A DNA stretch of 64,000 bases from Cymodocea nodosa (taxonomy: Eukaryota > Streptophyta > Magnoliopsida > Alismatales > Cymodoceaceae): contig CM072345.1 in assembly GCA_036874045.1 (NCBI GenBank), positions 11,518,501 through 11,582,500 on the forward strand, read 5' to 3'. Of this stretch, positions 38,319-51,129 are shown one piece after another (the stretch's first letter is position 1; every line of letters begins with the position of its first letter). The notes below the pieces were generated by a model. The model was not told the DNA's origin. It saw only the letters and a program-made list of their open reading frames with translations, and did no database searches. A program made the position numbers and the translations under genes.

Positions 38319-40766
38319 TCTCTTGCTATCTTCCAGTTGCTTGCTTTTGGTATGAAGTGGTAGTTCCAGTGACACCTCAAGTTGTATGTGGTCACTGGAG
38401 GAGTAAGAAATAATTGGGGAATTCATGGTTCCCCCGGGCTTGAAGGAAGGTGTTGGAATCTATAATGCTTCAGACTTTACAATCAAATCGTACACGTTTG
38501 ATGAAGAAACAAGGCTTTCTATGCTTGTTCTTTGGGTACTACCATCCTTTGGAATGCAGATCTTCTCTGCCCGCTTGTCCTGAATTGTTTGGTTTCAGCG
38601 TAGAACCGCCTGTATGTATTTCTTTTGTGTGTGTGTGGATTGGGGACTGTCTAATAAAGAAGCTCGGTCACCTGCTTGCCTTTTTCGCTGTTGGCGTTGG
38701 ATGAAGTGATGGAGCAATTGCTCGCCTGTCAAACTGTAATCACCACAGAGATCTGCAATTAGCACCTGGATTTGCTTGTGAGTAAACAACGAGTTCATCG
38801 CTTGGGCTCCATGGAGCGTAGGAAATAGGAATCTGTAGTACCCCAGCCTCTGGTTGTGTTCCCACTTCCTTGTTCATTGTAATGACATCGACTGGAAGTT
38901 CCATCCACCTCCAAATTCGCATCGATTGGTTAGTTGAGTGTTGGCGTTAGTGCATACATATCGACCATGAGATCTTACCGTATATTATCAATGGAACGCC
39001 ATGGCCAGAGAGCTGCGGTGGGACATCTTCGTTGGGCTACCGTGGCGGATTTCTTGGTCACATTATATATAATCATCTTCTGCCGTGTGCTGTGTTTGTG
39101 ATCTGGTCTCTTGTTGGGCTACCGTGATGCTCTTTCTATGTTTGCGAAAAATAGTACCCTCGTAATTGAAAGTATTACAGGCATTGATTTTCTGTAAACA
39201 GTGAAAATTGCACGTAAGATGATAAATATTTAGAGAAAACATAATTCATACAATTCGTAAATTTTAAATTAATATATCCAGAGCACAACATCCCTGTCTA
39301 TTTGTTTGTGTAACCTGTACATCGAAGAATCTTTAATATATCATTGATGTAAATTGGAATGTTTAAATTTATATTTACTGTTGACTTGACAATCAAGAAA
39401 AAAACGAAACACTTGCATAACCTGTCATGCGAAGCGGAGGCCCCACTTTTAGCATTTAGGGAAGGAAAATGGTGAACGCCGTGCAGGACCCCACATCCCT
39501 CTGATTAGTAAATCATCCTTTACTGGATTCCAGCCCATGAAATGTTTTTTCCGAAACGGTGACTTCCATGGAACGGTTTTTGTACACTTTAATTGTCGAC
39601 GGCCAATCTGTGTAAGCGATTTGAATACAAAAAATAAATAGATGTAATGCTCATCTTCCTCCTTTCCTTGGATGTCTTATTTCAGTCTTCTTCCTCCTCC
39701 TCCTCCTCCTCCTCTTTACCACCACCTCTATCTTTTTAGTCAAAGGGAGGCTGAACCTGTAAGTAGCTGCTGGCCAGAAAGAACCATATATGATGCTTCA
39801 TCTTCTCCATCCCCAGCAAGTCATCAAGTAGACTTACAACTTCTTCACACCCATCCCTCCCTCTGGTCTCCTCTCCTTCTCCTTTCCTCCTCTTTCTTGC
39901 ATGCAACAACTGTTGACGAAGCAACTCACCATTATTTGCACTGTTCGTTACGAATCGGACGAGAGGGAGGAGGGCATGTCACTCATGTCTTCCGGACCTG
40001 TAGATCGTTCGATTAGGTGTGATGTTTACAACACATATCAAATCAAATTAACGACGCTACGTATCATATCAACAACCAATAATGCAGTCAATTCTTCTCG
40101 TTTTATAATGTTTACAAGAAAAAGTCACGTAAAACTAGTCCGGCAAATATGCGAGGAAAAGGCCACGAGCCCATTGGACCTTGCGGCTTACGTTCGCGGG
40201 GAAAAAAAACGATGAGAAATGAGAATTCCGTTTAATAAAGATGATTGTGAGTATTGAAATGATGTAAAATAAAAGTGAGAGCATCTTTCGACAGCTTCCC
40301 GACCGTCCGATCTCACCACAACATCTTTCTGCTTGGAATCCGACGTCGGTTTCACGAGCCGAACCGGTCGACCCGTTGCCAAACAAACCAAACAAGTCTG
40401 CAGTTAGGGTTTCGTCCCATGCCTTCCATGTACATGCCCCGCACGTATCAAATTAATCAAACGCCTTTATTATACCACAGGGGACTTCAATTTCAGCCAC
40501 CCATTGATGTATACATATATATACCACTCTACCGATCGATTTAATCAAGCTTCTTATTTATTAAGTTTCCTTTGACATCCGAATTGTGTTTTTTCCCTCT
40601 TTGCTTCTTAATTTCTTTCTTTCTTTCCTTGTAGGTCTTACAATAATGAAAAAGACTAAACGCATCATCTATTTTTGGTCCTCTTATTTACATTTTCTGC
40701 ATTGTAAAAATTGGTTTGTTTTATCCAAAACAAGGAAATCATGATGTTGTTAATCATCTTCTCGCG

Positions 40767-40800
<34 letters not shown>

Positions 40801-41902
40801 CGATGCACGTTGTTGTGTGTGTGCTCTAGTAAAAATACTTTATCGAATCAAAACATGTTAAATGAAATGATAATCGAGTCCTGCAGTTTCACGGCAAATT
40901 TAAATTCAATTATTTTCATATGGTATATTGAAATAATATTAACCAAATGAACCAGAAGAGTAGCTAGTGATCTGGCAATGAAAAATGCGTGGTACGACGT
41001 TCTTTTAAGGTTCGAAGTTATGTTGGAAATGAAAAAAGTTACTTAATTAACATTTCGTTCCTTAATTTTCTTTCAGCAAAAAAAATAAAAATAAAATAAG
41101 ACCTTATAAATGAAGAAATTTCAATGTATGATACGTGTTACCGTTGATAATGCCCTAATTAGGCTTGGGTTAAAAGGGAATGACGGTAGAGATGGGGCCT
41201 TATTTTTGCTCGTTCAAAAGTGTAAAAATGTGTTTCTAAATGGACAGGCCCAAAAGGTGTTTTTGGATTGAAAAATCAGTTTTAAATTCTATTATGTTTT
41301 CTTTAATTTCAATAAGCAGCTTATTTTTCAAACGCAAATTGCAAAATTAAAGAAAAAAAAAAAAATCAGTTATAACCGAAGCACCCATCCCAAAAGTAAC
41401 CCCTTGTCGTTCCAACTTTTTTTTGGAAATATAACTTCTATGTTTTCTTTCCCCAAATTCGATAATTTTTAAAAGGTTTATGGAAAACATTCTCTTATGC
41501 ATGTTTTAATTTTTCCGTAATTATAAAAAAAAAAAACAGTTACGATGAAAGAAAATCAATTTAGGTAAGATTTTAAAAATATATGGAAATGATTAAGAAA
41601 TATACTACAATAATTTTTTTGAAAAATTTGAAATGTCAGCATATATTAAACACTGTGTGTATGAACCAATCACAACGATTCGGTTATCTAAAAATAACGG
41701 TGTCGTTCTCAAGTTTTAAATCCTCGGAAACATCAGAATGCTATCGATTTTTATCGAGAAGTTTAATCAATCGTTCAGATTCTCAGAACCACCGACGACG
41801 TTCTCGTCTCCGCCGAGTCACCTCCCTCTTCTTGCTCAACCGGCGTCGCCTCACGGCCTCCTCCTCCTCCTCCTCCTCCTTGATCACTCCGCGTCTCCCA
41901 CC
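38319..41902. other. Spacer without a supported gene
   Basis: Contains a (TCC)n run near 39691-39712, a (TTTC)n run near 40610-40630, an AT run at 40768-40797 and many homopolymers. The last 200 bp is the likely promoter and pyrimidine-rich 5' UTR of the DUF4408/DUF761 gene. Open stretches near 39672-40215 have no domain. Confidence 0.5.
40768..40797. repeat. (AT)n microsatellite
   Basis: About 15 uninterrupted AT units. Confidence 0.95.
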
Positions 41903-42619
41903 ATGCCGACCAACAGATTAATGATCCGAAAGGCGATGTGGGTCGTCAAGCTCTCCGTCCTCCTCGTCGGAGCTTTCTCCCCCATTGCCCTCCTCGTCCA
42001 CTTCGCCGTCCCTTGGGTTCTCTCCCGAGACTTCGTCGTAACAACTCTTCCTGCCGTGTGGACCTTCGCTCGAGCCCTACTCATCCCTCCTTATCTCTTC
42101 ATCACCGTCAACTTCATCATCATTGTCATCTGGGTCCTCCCCGAGAAGATGCACCACCAACACCACCAATCCGACGACCAACCGGAACACCCAATCGAAA
42201 TCACCTCTCCCAAACCCACCGACCTCGAACACCTTCACGCGACCGCCGACACCCAAAGTCACAACTCATCGGCTTCTCCCGTAGCACCTGCCGCCGCGGC
42301 GGACACCGACGAAACTCAGGTCGTCGAGGAAGAGGCGCTATCGTTGGACGAGACGTGGGAGATGATAAAGGGCGGAGGAGGAGTGTCGGCCAGGAAGACT
42401 CTCGAGAGGAGCGACCCATGGGAAGTGGCGCCACCGGTGGAGGGCTCTGTTGTGGAACGTGGGGCCGAGACGAAACAGTCGGAGACTTTCAGCGATTGCC
42501 GGCAAAGGATGCCGGTGGCGAGGAAGGACGTGGTGGTGGTTGGCAAGGACGAGCTCAACCGGAAAGTCGAGGCCTTCATCAAGAAAATGAACGACCAGAT
42601 TCGGTTGCAGCAGCCGTGA
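41903..42619 (+). CDS. DUF4408/DUF761 membrane protein
   Basis: A single-exon 238-aa protein of a plant-specific family, sometimes labelled cotton-fibre-expressed or pathogen-associated; its biochemical role is unknown. Two N-terminal membrane segments are visible (about residues 11-41, KLSVLLVGAFSPIALL..., and about 55-77, LFITVNFIIIVIWVLP), matching DUF4408. A long polar, acidic linker follows, and the C-terminus carries the DUF761 motif (ELNRKVEAFIKKMNDQIRLQ, about 217-236). The ATG at 41903 is chosen because its context is CCACCATGCC and the family begins just before the first membrane segment. An upstream in-frame ATG-containing stretch from about 41738 would add a Ser/Leu-rich tail that looks like 5' UTR. 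The coding sequence is intact and GC-rich. Confidence 0.88.
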   Translation: MPTNRLMIRKAMWVVKLSVLLVGAFSPIALLVHFAVPWVLSRDFVVTTLPAVWTFARALLIPPYLFITVNFIIIVIWVLPEKMHHQHHQSDDQPEHPIEITSPKPTDLEHLHATADTQSHNSSASPVAPAAAADTDETQVVEEEALSLDETWEMIKGGGGVSARKTLERSDPWEVAPPVEGSVVERGAETKQSETFSDCRQRMPVARKDVVVVGKDELNRKVEAFIKKMNDQIRLQQP

Positions 42620-45069
42620 TTATTATCCTCAATCGCCGTTAATCTTGTCTTGACAGGTAAATTGAATAGAAAATAATCTCACATCTTGGTCACTGGCAGT
42701 AGTAGTTAACGTTTTGATCTTTTATTTTATTATGGATAATAAATAGTACAAATGCGCTGGTTATGGATGGGTGCGTTGATTTCGCACTATTGTCAGTGGC
42801 GGGGGGCATCACCATCAATATCATATCTTTTTGGGTTTTCACTGCTGATACAGTGCGGAGCTGAGCTTTCTTCTCGTCCCACTGAAACTGATGTTTCCAG
42901 AGCACGCCTGTTTGTTCCCGATCTTCTCACTCACTTGAGTTGTTTGTTTCTGTGTATCATGAACTAATGTGTACATAAATTAACCAGCACACTGTTTGAT
43001 GTTGTTGTTGCTGCTTGATATGGGTAGTGTTGTTACTTAGATTTAAATTTAAGATCCTCTTCTTCTGTAATATTGTAACATATATATAGGTGTTTGTCGT
43101 AAAACATATAAGCGATCCTTTGCTTGGACCTGTAGGTCTGGTCGTCTGTTGTCTTTGTCCACACCCGTCCGTCCCCTGTCCGTGCCATCATGAATGCCTG
43201 CCTGCTCCTTTCCCCTTTGATACCATACCACGTCAACTCCCCTCGTATGGTGGTATCAGACAATCCAACATCTGTTGAGAGAAGCGGACCCTTCACCGGC
43301 CGCCGCCTTCACCCCACCCCACCATCCATTCCTACTTGATCATCTTGGTTTTTATTTTTTTAACGTAATTGTAAGAATTTAATTCTCATTAAAAACTATA
43401 GATAGTATTGGTTCGCCCGAAATGTCCTCGGGACCTGTGTAGACTTTCTACCAGTCCACCCGAACTTTCCTTTCTACGCACATCAGAGAGTATTTTTGGA
43501 AATTACAAAATCCGTTCGGTCCGTCAAGATGTAATCATCCATTCCTCCTTCCCCGTACAATGTTAGCGTAGATAATGTTTCTAGCGTATTCATATTCATT
43601 CCATATATTTGTATTTTTTTGGGTGTTTCATTTATAATTCTAATTGCAGATGATGGATAATCGATGTTTCATCAGCGGAAGCCTGTCTGTCCGTGTTGTT
43701 CAAGAATTTGATGGGATGACGATTAAAGATATTTTTCAGAAATGAAAGGACTGCTTCTTTCATTTTCATTGCCGTTTCATTATTCGAGTACCTGTCATGT
43801 TAACTGCCAATGAAAAATGCAACTATCAATTCTATTTTACAGTCAATTGCAATTTTAGATTTACGGTTAAGTTTTTTGAAGTTGTTCTCAAAGTCTTTTC
43901 TCTTTGGTATTTCGAGTTTTATTGTTATTTTTGCCTTCTGCCTTTTGATGTCCTCGACCCTTAATTTCAATTTCTTGTTGATTTTTTTCACCCAAAATGC
44001 AAGGTGAGTAATTGAGAGAAAATTGAAATTTGGCCAACAATACAATGTCACTAGACGAATAATTAATTTTCATTTCTTTCCAATTATATTCAAATCTTAC
44101 AATATCAACACATTGATCGACGAAAAGCACATTTCAATATGTGGCTTCTCCAACTCTTATATAGTAAGCATAGATTATACATTTTGAACAACAAATACAT
44201 AATTTCTCAAGTAAATCATGAATAATTTTGTTAGTCATTAAAATAATATTAAATCAACTATAAATAGTCAAAAAAGATGACGACTGCTTGTACTTTTCTC
44301 TTCTCACAATAGATGCACCTTTATTGAAGAGATTAATTGGTGATAATTTTACCATATTTGGTAAGAGAAGTCCTTCACTCGATAGAAGGGTGCTCAGTCA
44401 AAAGATAATTTTTTTATAATGATATTTTTTGCATTCCCTAAAGTTTCAATTTTAATAAGAGAGTTTTGCTATTTTCGACCAATTAAATTATCATAGTTAA
44501 GCAGAAGACAATAACAATATATCCAATACCCATGCAAAATATATCCAATATCCAGATGGAAGGAGGTGGACGTGCTCGAGGTCAACTTCAACCTGCAAAA
44601 TGAACACGGCAATCCATGGAGCTTCCAATAATAAGACAATATAGTTGATTTTCTATTTTGTTTAAGAGAAGAGATCTTACATTTAAATCTTCAACTTTCT
44701 ATTTCATTATTACGAAAAGAACCTTTCTATTGTATTGCATTGCATTACATCTGCCATTTCGTGGACAAATGATGCTGTACTTCATGTAGTCGTAAGTCTT
44801 TCCTTGGTAACAAATTTTGTTGATAGACCAAATTCTGTACTTACAACCGTGACCCTACTATTTCTACCATCCTTTCCCTCAATAGTGGTTACACAGTCAA
44901 AAACCTATATGAATCTATGCTTTTACTTGAATAAAAAAAATGAAAGTCTGAAAGACGACACTTTGAATATCTAGAACAAAGAGAGGAAATTGAAAGGACG
45001 TAGAAAGATACAGCATAACATAGAGTTTTCAAAACATAAGAGAGAAGTATTACTATTGCCTCTTTAATG
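42620..45069. other. Convergent spacer
   Basis: Lies between the 3' ends of the plus-strand DUF4408/DUF761 gene and the minus-strand RH47 gene. A GC-richer patch at 43110-43330 has no recognisable protein. The rest is AT-rich with no identified element. Confidence 0.45.
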
Positions 45070-46887
45070 CTACCCTTGCTCTTCTTCCTCTTCGAGAAGA
45101 ATGAGTTTGCCTTCTGTGAATTCACATGCTTGAATAGCGACCCCCAATTGCCTACGTAGTTTACTGACAACAAAAATTTCTGGCTTTTCAACAATGGTAA
45201 CCACATTTCCCTTCTTTCCCAGGCGCCCTGTTCGTCCTGCTCGGTGAGCATAGTGAACCGAATCTGTAGGAAGATCCAAGTTCACCACAAGGTCACAGTC
45301 AAAGACATCTAACCCCCTCGCTGACAACTCATTTGTCACCAAAACTCTCAAATCGCCATTCTTGAAGTTCTTCAACGTCGTTGATCTTCCCAGCTTGCCA
45401 AGATCACCATGCAGTGCAGCAGACTTCATTCCACGTGCCTCTAGCTTGAAAACCACATCCTTCAATTGCTTGGTGTGGTTCATGAAGGCAATTACGGAGC
45501 TTGCATCCAGGGCATGGACACATCTCCTTAACGTATCTACCTTGTGTTGGGACTTGGTGACACAATAGTAGTGTTGCAGGTTTGGGGGGAGGCTGTCAAG
45601 TGCAGCTTGAGTGACTGCACTTGAGTGGGAGGAACTACGAGGATCAGACGCAGAAGGGGTTGCCACGGAAGCAGAAAGAGATTCAAGTGGGATGACACTT
45701 TTAGCCTTTACAAGAAGTGGATCCATCCCCCAGCTTCTAGCTGCACGAAGAACTGAAAATGGAACTGTTGCAGAGACCATGATGAGCTGCCTTTCGGTCC
45801 GTCTGGCTAGCAGTCCATGACAATTGTTTGGTTGTGCACCTGCCTTCCTTCCCACATGCTCCAAAATCCGATGCATGTCCTCCCGAAAATTGAAGGATAA
45901 GAGCTGATCAACTTCATCCAGCACTAGGAAGCGACAACCATGTGTATGAAGCTTACCAGCTGCAGAAATCTCAGCAATGCGGCCAGGCGTTCCAACGACA
46001 ATTCCAGGTTTATTCTTCTTGAGTGCTTCTTCTTGTCTCGATCGATTGGCACCTCCAACAAGTTGCTGAACAAATTTTTTGTCTTGAATGCCCAACAACT
46101 TCTCTGCCTCTCTTACTATCTGCATGCCCAACTCCCTTGAAGGGGCAACAATAACAGCTTCAATGCCCTGCTTATTTTCAGATTTCTCACCTTCTACGGT
46201 ATTTTTAAGTGGACCAACTTCAGATAGTATAGGTAGCAGATATGCAAACGTCTTTCCTGAACCAGTGTAAGACTGTATCACAGCATCATGGTTTCTAGAG
46301 ATCGTAGGGATAGCTGTTGACTGGACTTCAGTTGGGATAGTAATGCCTTCTTCATCCATTCTCTTAGTCAGCAAAGGTGACAGATTAAGCTCAGAGAAAG
46401 ATTTTGCAGAAAATAGAGAGGGGTCTATGTCAAGAACCCTTCTTGTACTGTTTTCCTTCAATTCATTGTTTTTCACCGGTTTGGCTTGGCTTGGTGATAA
46501 GTGTCTGGCAGAGTCCTGCTCTCTGTTTTTTCCGGTTTTATCCTTCTTTGAGACCCTAACATCTCTGATTCGATGGCCAACCTGTTTCTCTAAGTTGACA
46601 ACGCTAGCTTTACTTGTGCGTACTTGTGGAACAGAAGTCGGCCGTTCTGGTTTTCTCCTTGTATACTTATTCATAACACCGATTTTATTACTGAAACCAA
46701 TGCTTGCAAGGGTAAGGTGACCATTTTCATGATCAACTTGATTTTGAAACCATATAGACCCGTGCAATCTAGCAATCCTACATGAAAACGGTTTCCTCAA
46801 GGGAACACGATATCCAGAAAATAAACATGTACGTCCAGATAAAAATATGAGCATGTTTCGTTGGGTTTGGCTGACAAATACTTCCAT
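45070..46887 (-). CDS. RH47: DEAD-box ATP-dependent RNA helicase 47, organellar (ISE1-like)
   Basis: An ATP-dependent RNA helicase; the Arabidopsis counterpart RH47/ISE1 is mitochondrial, needed for embryos, and limits plasmodesmal traffic. One uninterrupted exon gives 605 aa. The N-terminal 100 or more residues are basic and Ser-rich with few acidic residues, consistent with an organelle-targeting peptide. Helicase motifs appear in order: Q-motif region (F163 to Q189), motif I YTGSGKT (207-213), Ia PSREL (249-253), Ib TPGR (300-303), motif II DEVD (324-327), motif III SAT (372-374) and motif VI HRAGRTGR (548-555). DEVD in place of DEAD is a conservative variant seen in this subgroup. The C-terminus is acidic. 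The start at 46887 is the first ATG of the frame. All catalytic motifs are present. Confidence 0.92.
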   Translation of the reverse strand: MEVFVSQTQRNMLIFLSGRTCLFSGYRVPLRKPFSCRIARLHGSIWFQNQVDHENGHLTLASIGFSNKIGVMNKYTRRKPERPTSVPQVRTSKASVVNLEKQVGHRIRDVRVSKKDKTGKNREQDSARHLSPSQAKPVKNNELKENSTRRVLDIDPSLFSAKSFSELNLSPLLTKRMDEEGITIPTEVQSTAIPTISRNHDAVIQSYTGSGKTFAYLLPILSEVGPLKNTVEGEKSENKQGIEAVIVAPSRELGMQIVREAEKLLGIQDKKFVQQLVGGANRSRQEEALKKNKPGIVVGTPGRIAEISAAGKLHTHGCRFLVLDEVDQLLSFNFREDMHRILEHVGRKAGAQPNNCHGLLARRTERQLIMVSATVPFSVLRAARSWGMDPLLVKAKSVIPLESLSASVATPSASDPRSSSHSSAVTQAALDSLPPNLQHYYCVTKSQHKVDTLRRCVHALDASSVIAFMNHTKQLKDVVFKLEARGMKSAALHGDLGKLGRSTTLKNFKNGDLRVLVTNELSARGLDVFDCDLVVNLDLPTDSVHYAHRAGRTGRLGKKGNVVTIVEKPEIFVVSKLRRQLGVAIQACEFTEGKLILLEEEEEQG

Positions 46888-49800
46888 GGTGCGCTAATAA
46901 GATCGTTTCTGTGTTGTAATATGGAAGCCACAACAGGCTAGTATTGCGGGTTCATGGTGGCACATCACATATCTGGGCTCATGTTGACTAAGGAGCCTAT
47001 GATGGTCCAGCCGGGCAAACCGCTTCAGTATAAACATGAGACGAAGATGGAGAAAGAACAAGTGAGAAACACAAGATTATGTATAATATATTCCAACGAG
47101 AATACAAAGATATGATAGTGCTGCAAAATTATATCATCGTCAAACAGAGAGTCTATGGAATGTGAAATATATGAAGACGAATGAGAAAACAACAAGAGAA
47201 GTTGACCAAACTGTAACTGGTCTTAGAAATGAAAATACGTGGGAGTGCATGCAATCAATGTATTTTTCTGGTATCCCATATTATTGAATCAGATTTTCAC
47301 TGAACCCAGTTAAAATAATTTTTAACATTTTTTCCGAGGACACTGGTTGATAAACCCATCGCGGAACGTTAGCAAGGCAACGTTGATGTTAGGCAAGTCA
47401 TAATCAAAGGAACGATATGGTGAAAATAGTATTGTCAAAACATAACAGGCAAAAAAGATAATTTCCGGATGACATGGCATATTCCAAACAGATATCGGCT
47501 TTAACAATGCATTATAGTTTAACAGAGATTAAATCTTGCATATGAATAAAAAAAAGTCGATGAAGCATATTTGTTCGTGCTTATACAAAAATTGTGATGT
47601 CCTGGGTACATTCTAGTCCTTTTTTAATAAATGGAAAAATTAAAGACAAAAAAAAGACCTAAAGAACAATGAGTAACAAGAGTTTCAAAAAGAATAACCA
47701 AGTAATTACGAGCAAAGAATGCCATGTAAAGTACAAATTCTCACTATTTTGTCGGCTCCGCCGCTCGCCGGTTGCCCGCACTCGCAGTCCGTGCGCGTCC
47801 CCGCAGCTCGGTGGTTATCCGCGGGCGTTCCCGCCGCTCGACGGTTGTTTGCGATCGGAGCCGCTTACAGTCGCCCGCGCGAGCCAATAAAAGAGGGAGA
47901 GAAGAGTGGATAACGGGAGAGTAGGGTTAACTCAGTGCCCCCCTCTTTTTGGATTCACGAGCAGACGGACCATTTTGCGATAAAGCACCGAGAAAAAAAG
48001 GTATTTTTATTATCAACATCTCATCACCGCCGAAAATGCCCCAGAGGAGTGTATACAGAGAAAATAACAAAAAGAATAGATAAAGTTTCTGAGAAGATTA
48101 TTGAAGCTACAACAGCAAAGTATGCATGCACGGGACACTGTTGGATACAATCGAGAAAGTTAAGAAGGCAATGAGGGTATTACTTCGATTTTTACAGAAT
48201 CAATACAAAATTCTGTAAATGGAATATGACAAAAATAAATTAGTTATATTAGTCGTATTAGTTAGGTATGATAAAAGTCGCGTACCCTTGTACACCTCAG
48301 CATAAACGGGTGTAACAAATAGAAACAAACACATTAATCATGGTTATGACAAGAAGCACGATAAAAGCTAAAAGGATGCCCAATTCTTTTGGTGGATGAA
48401 GTAGCATAATCTATTTATTAAAATGACGTCATAGTTTACGATAAGATTCTATCAAGCTAATGAAAACGTTTATTTTTTGATGATATTTATTGAAAAGGCA
48501 TCATACTTCTTCTTTTCATCAATTGCAGGACAAAACCTACTAATGGTAATAGCTTGGATTGCTTCATTTAATCAAAAGCCGTACGATCGTTTGCTTGAGA
48601 TATTGGAAAGGAATTCCTCATTTGCACGAGGAAGATAAGGTTAAGGTTTGTTTTTTGGAGTAATTATAATATTATTGAACTTTGAAATTTAATCGGTTCT
48701 GTAGGATATTACCTGATATGCTGCATTAATGTTTGCCAAAGTGACATGAATTGACCAAGGAACTCCTCCTCCCCTCTATGTTTGGTGGCGAGTCACTTTG
48801 CACGTAAGATTGATTACGTACTTTATTCAACTAATTTTAAATGCCTAAGGTTGCGTTCCATCGAAGGAATATTCTTCACTCAAATTTTTATTTCTCGATT
48901 TTGATTTCTCACCATTTCCAAGTATCTTCGTTTAATTTACACACGTTCGTATGCTTTTACTAGCCGTTCAGTACTAACGTTGTAAAGTACACAGTGAGGG
49001 ATTAGCTCTATACTTGAGTTGCCTACTTTTTACTAATATTTCAAATCATGTTAAATTAGATTTTAGAGTAATGGTATTTATCATTTTCAATATTTAAATT
49101 TGATGAAAAAATTAATATCATCATTATTATAAAAAAAATCTTATTTTTCTGGGTGCATGTTCCCCCTCCCCTCCTCCGCATGAATACACGACGTGTCTGC
49201 TCTTGCTTGTACCTTTTCCTGGGTTAAATCAATTAAGTAATTAATAACAATATTATAATTATCATCGACATTTAAATATTCTAAAAATTAATATTATAAA
49301 AAATTCCCTCCTGGATTAATTTAAAACATGTAAACGCCCAATTAAATTTAGTGCACATTTCTGACTTTCGAAAACGTGTACCTAATATGAGTGTAATTTA
49401 AATTTAATGCATGAAGAAATCTTTCACCATTTTAGTAATCGTACGTAAGTTCAAATTTCATATAAATCAAACATTGAAAACAGAATTCGCTCTGATACGG
49501 TTCGTTCGTCCGTTCGCCGCCAGGAAGCAGCCGCGACCATTCCGTGGGTGACGAAGCACGACGTCCGTTTACGAAACCATCTCAAGCTTTGAAAAAAAAA
49601 AAAAAAATCCCATCTCAGGTTTGAATACGTTTGGGTCGGATGTCCTCCGCTCGTGCCAGACGATCCCACGTGTTGCGTCACTTCATTGCTTCCTCCGCTT
49701 ATTCGTCGTTCGTATGTTCCAAAGTTTGACTCATTCCGGTGCCGCTCCACGCCGACCAGAACCGGTGGACCATTGACTCGTACGACGACGCCCACGAGCG

Positions 49801-51085
49801 AAGCACCTTTGGCGCCCTCCAATGAAATCTCTCCCCGTCAACAATACTCCTCCATCTACACGTCCGATTCGGATCCAACGGCCAGCGTTCCAAGAAACTC
49901 CGCGTCTCCCTCCCTCGCAACTCCCCACGCCGACACGTTCCCACGATCACGGACTTTTCCACGGCTGATCTCTTGTTAACTCTACATTATTGTGGGGGAA
50001 AAAATTTATTTACCTGTGTATCATTAAAATTTTATTTATTTTATTAAAATATCTTTAATATTAATGTACGTAATATAAGAATGAATTTTTTAATAATATA
50101 CAAGTAGTGCCTTGCAAAAAAAAAACAAGAAAATATTTTTTCGATAATGAATTAGATAGAATTAAAAAATAAACTCTCAATCGTACTACCACAACTGTGG
50201 AAAAAGAGTCGATATATCAAAAGTTTTCAAAAAGGATAACAAAAGAAAAAGGTAATCCATAACTACAATAAAATCGAAGAAAACAAAAAACACAGAAATT
50301 TTAAGTTGACATCACAACTCACTTGCTATTGATAAAATTGTTCGATTAAATGTTAGTGTGAAGTATATGCATATTTTAATTTAACATGACTTTCTTTAAA
50401 ATGTCAATATAAAGTTTTCTAATATTAAACAACAAAACAAGGAAAATAATGTAATTAACAACACAAAAAATAATAATAATGTTATTAAATATTGACAGAA
50501 TATTCATAACAGCGTGTCTAAAAAATTCATTATTTCTATTAATCTATAGGAGTCAAAGGAAGATTTTAAAAAAAGTACAAAATAGTTTTAGTAAAAACGA
50601 AATAACTAAAAAAATCTACAAGAAAACAATGTGAAAGAAATTTTCACAAAGTAAAACTTAAGAACGAACAACTGGTAACGTTTGAGTTGATACAGTCCAC
50701 AAAGAAATTAAAACAAAAAAACAAAAAAATTTTGCGTCTCGAAGTGATGGACATGTGGAAGTACGTAGGCCGCTGAGAATGAAAACGGAACGAAATAGGG
50801 TCAGATATGGTCCAAGAATAAATGTTAATTTGATTTGTTCATGGATTATCGGAAGCTTGTCGGAAGGAAAACGTTTACACCAAAAAACCGTTATATGGCA
50901 AATCATCAATGCTAATAATAATGAATTATTTGACATTTTGATTTGGCGAATAATTTTTTCCGTTCCAATAATAAATAAATACGAAAATGGACTGGTGGGG
51001 GCCGTTGGTGGCAGAAAGCGCCGTGGCAAGGAAAAAAAAAAAAGCTGCATCTGATTTCTTCCTTTTCCTTTTCTCCTTCTGCGTC
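46888..51085. other. Spacer without a supported gene
   Basis: The left end is the RH47 promoter. A GC-rich patch with short repeats lies at 47755-47890. A moderately GC-rich patch at 49500-49980 has open stretches on both strands but no domain. The remainder is AT-rich. From about 51000 the likely transcription region of the myosin gene begins. Confidence 0.45.
47755..47890. repeat. GC-rich patch with imperfect internal repeats
   Basis: Three diverged copies of a CCGCCGCTCGCCGGTTG-like motif start near 47758, 47799 and 47830, spaced 31-41 bp. The patch is far more GC-rich than its surroundings and rich in CpG. Confidence 0.6.
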
Positions 51086-51129
51086 TTCCTCCTCCTCCTC
51101 CTCTTCTTCTTCTTCTTCTTCTTCTTCTT
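51086..51129 (+). repeat. (TCC)n(TTC)n microsatellite in the myosin leader
   Basis: About five CTC units followed by about nine TTC units lie some 510 nt before the myosin ATG, in what is probably its 5' UTR or core promoter. Antisense to it is a meaningless poly-Arg/Glu open frame. Confidence 0.9.

Noticed and set aside
41738-41902. Upstream in-frame extension of the DUF4408/DUF761 protein
   Set aside because: Ser/Leu-rich translation of a pyrimidine-rich leader; the ATG at 41903 has far better context and family fit.
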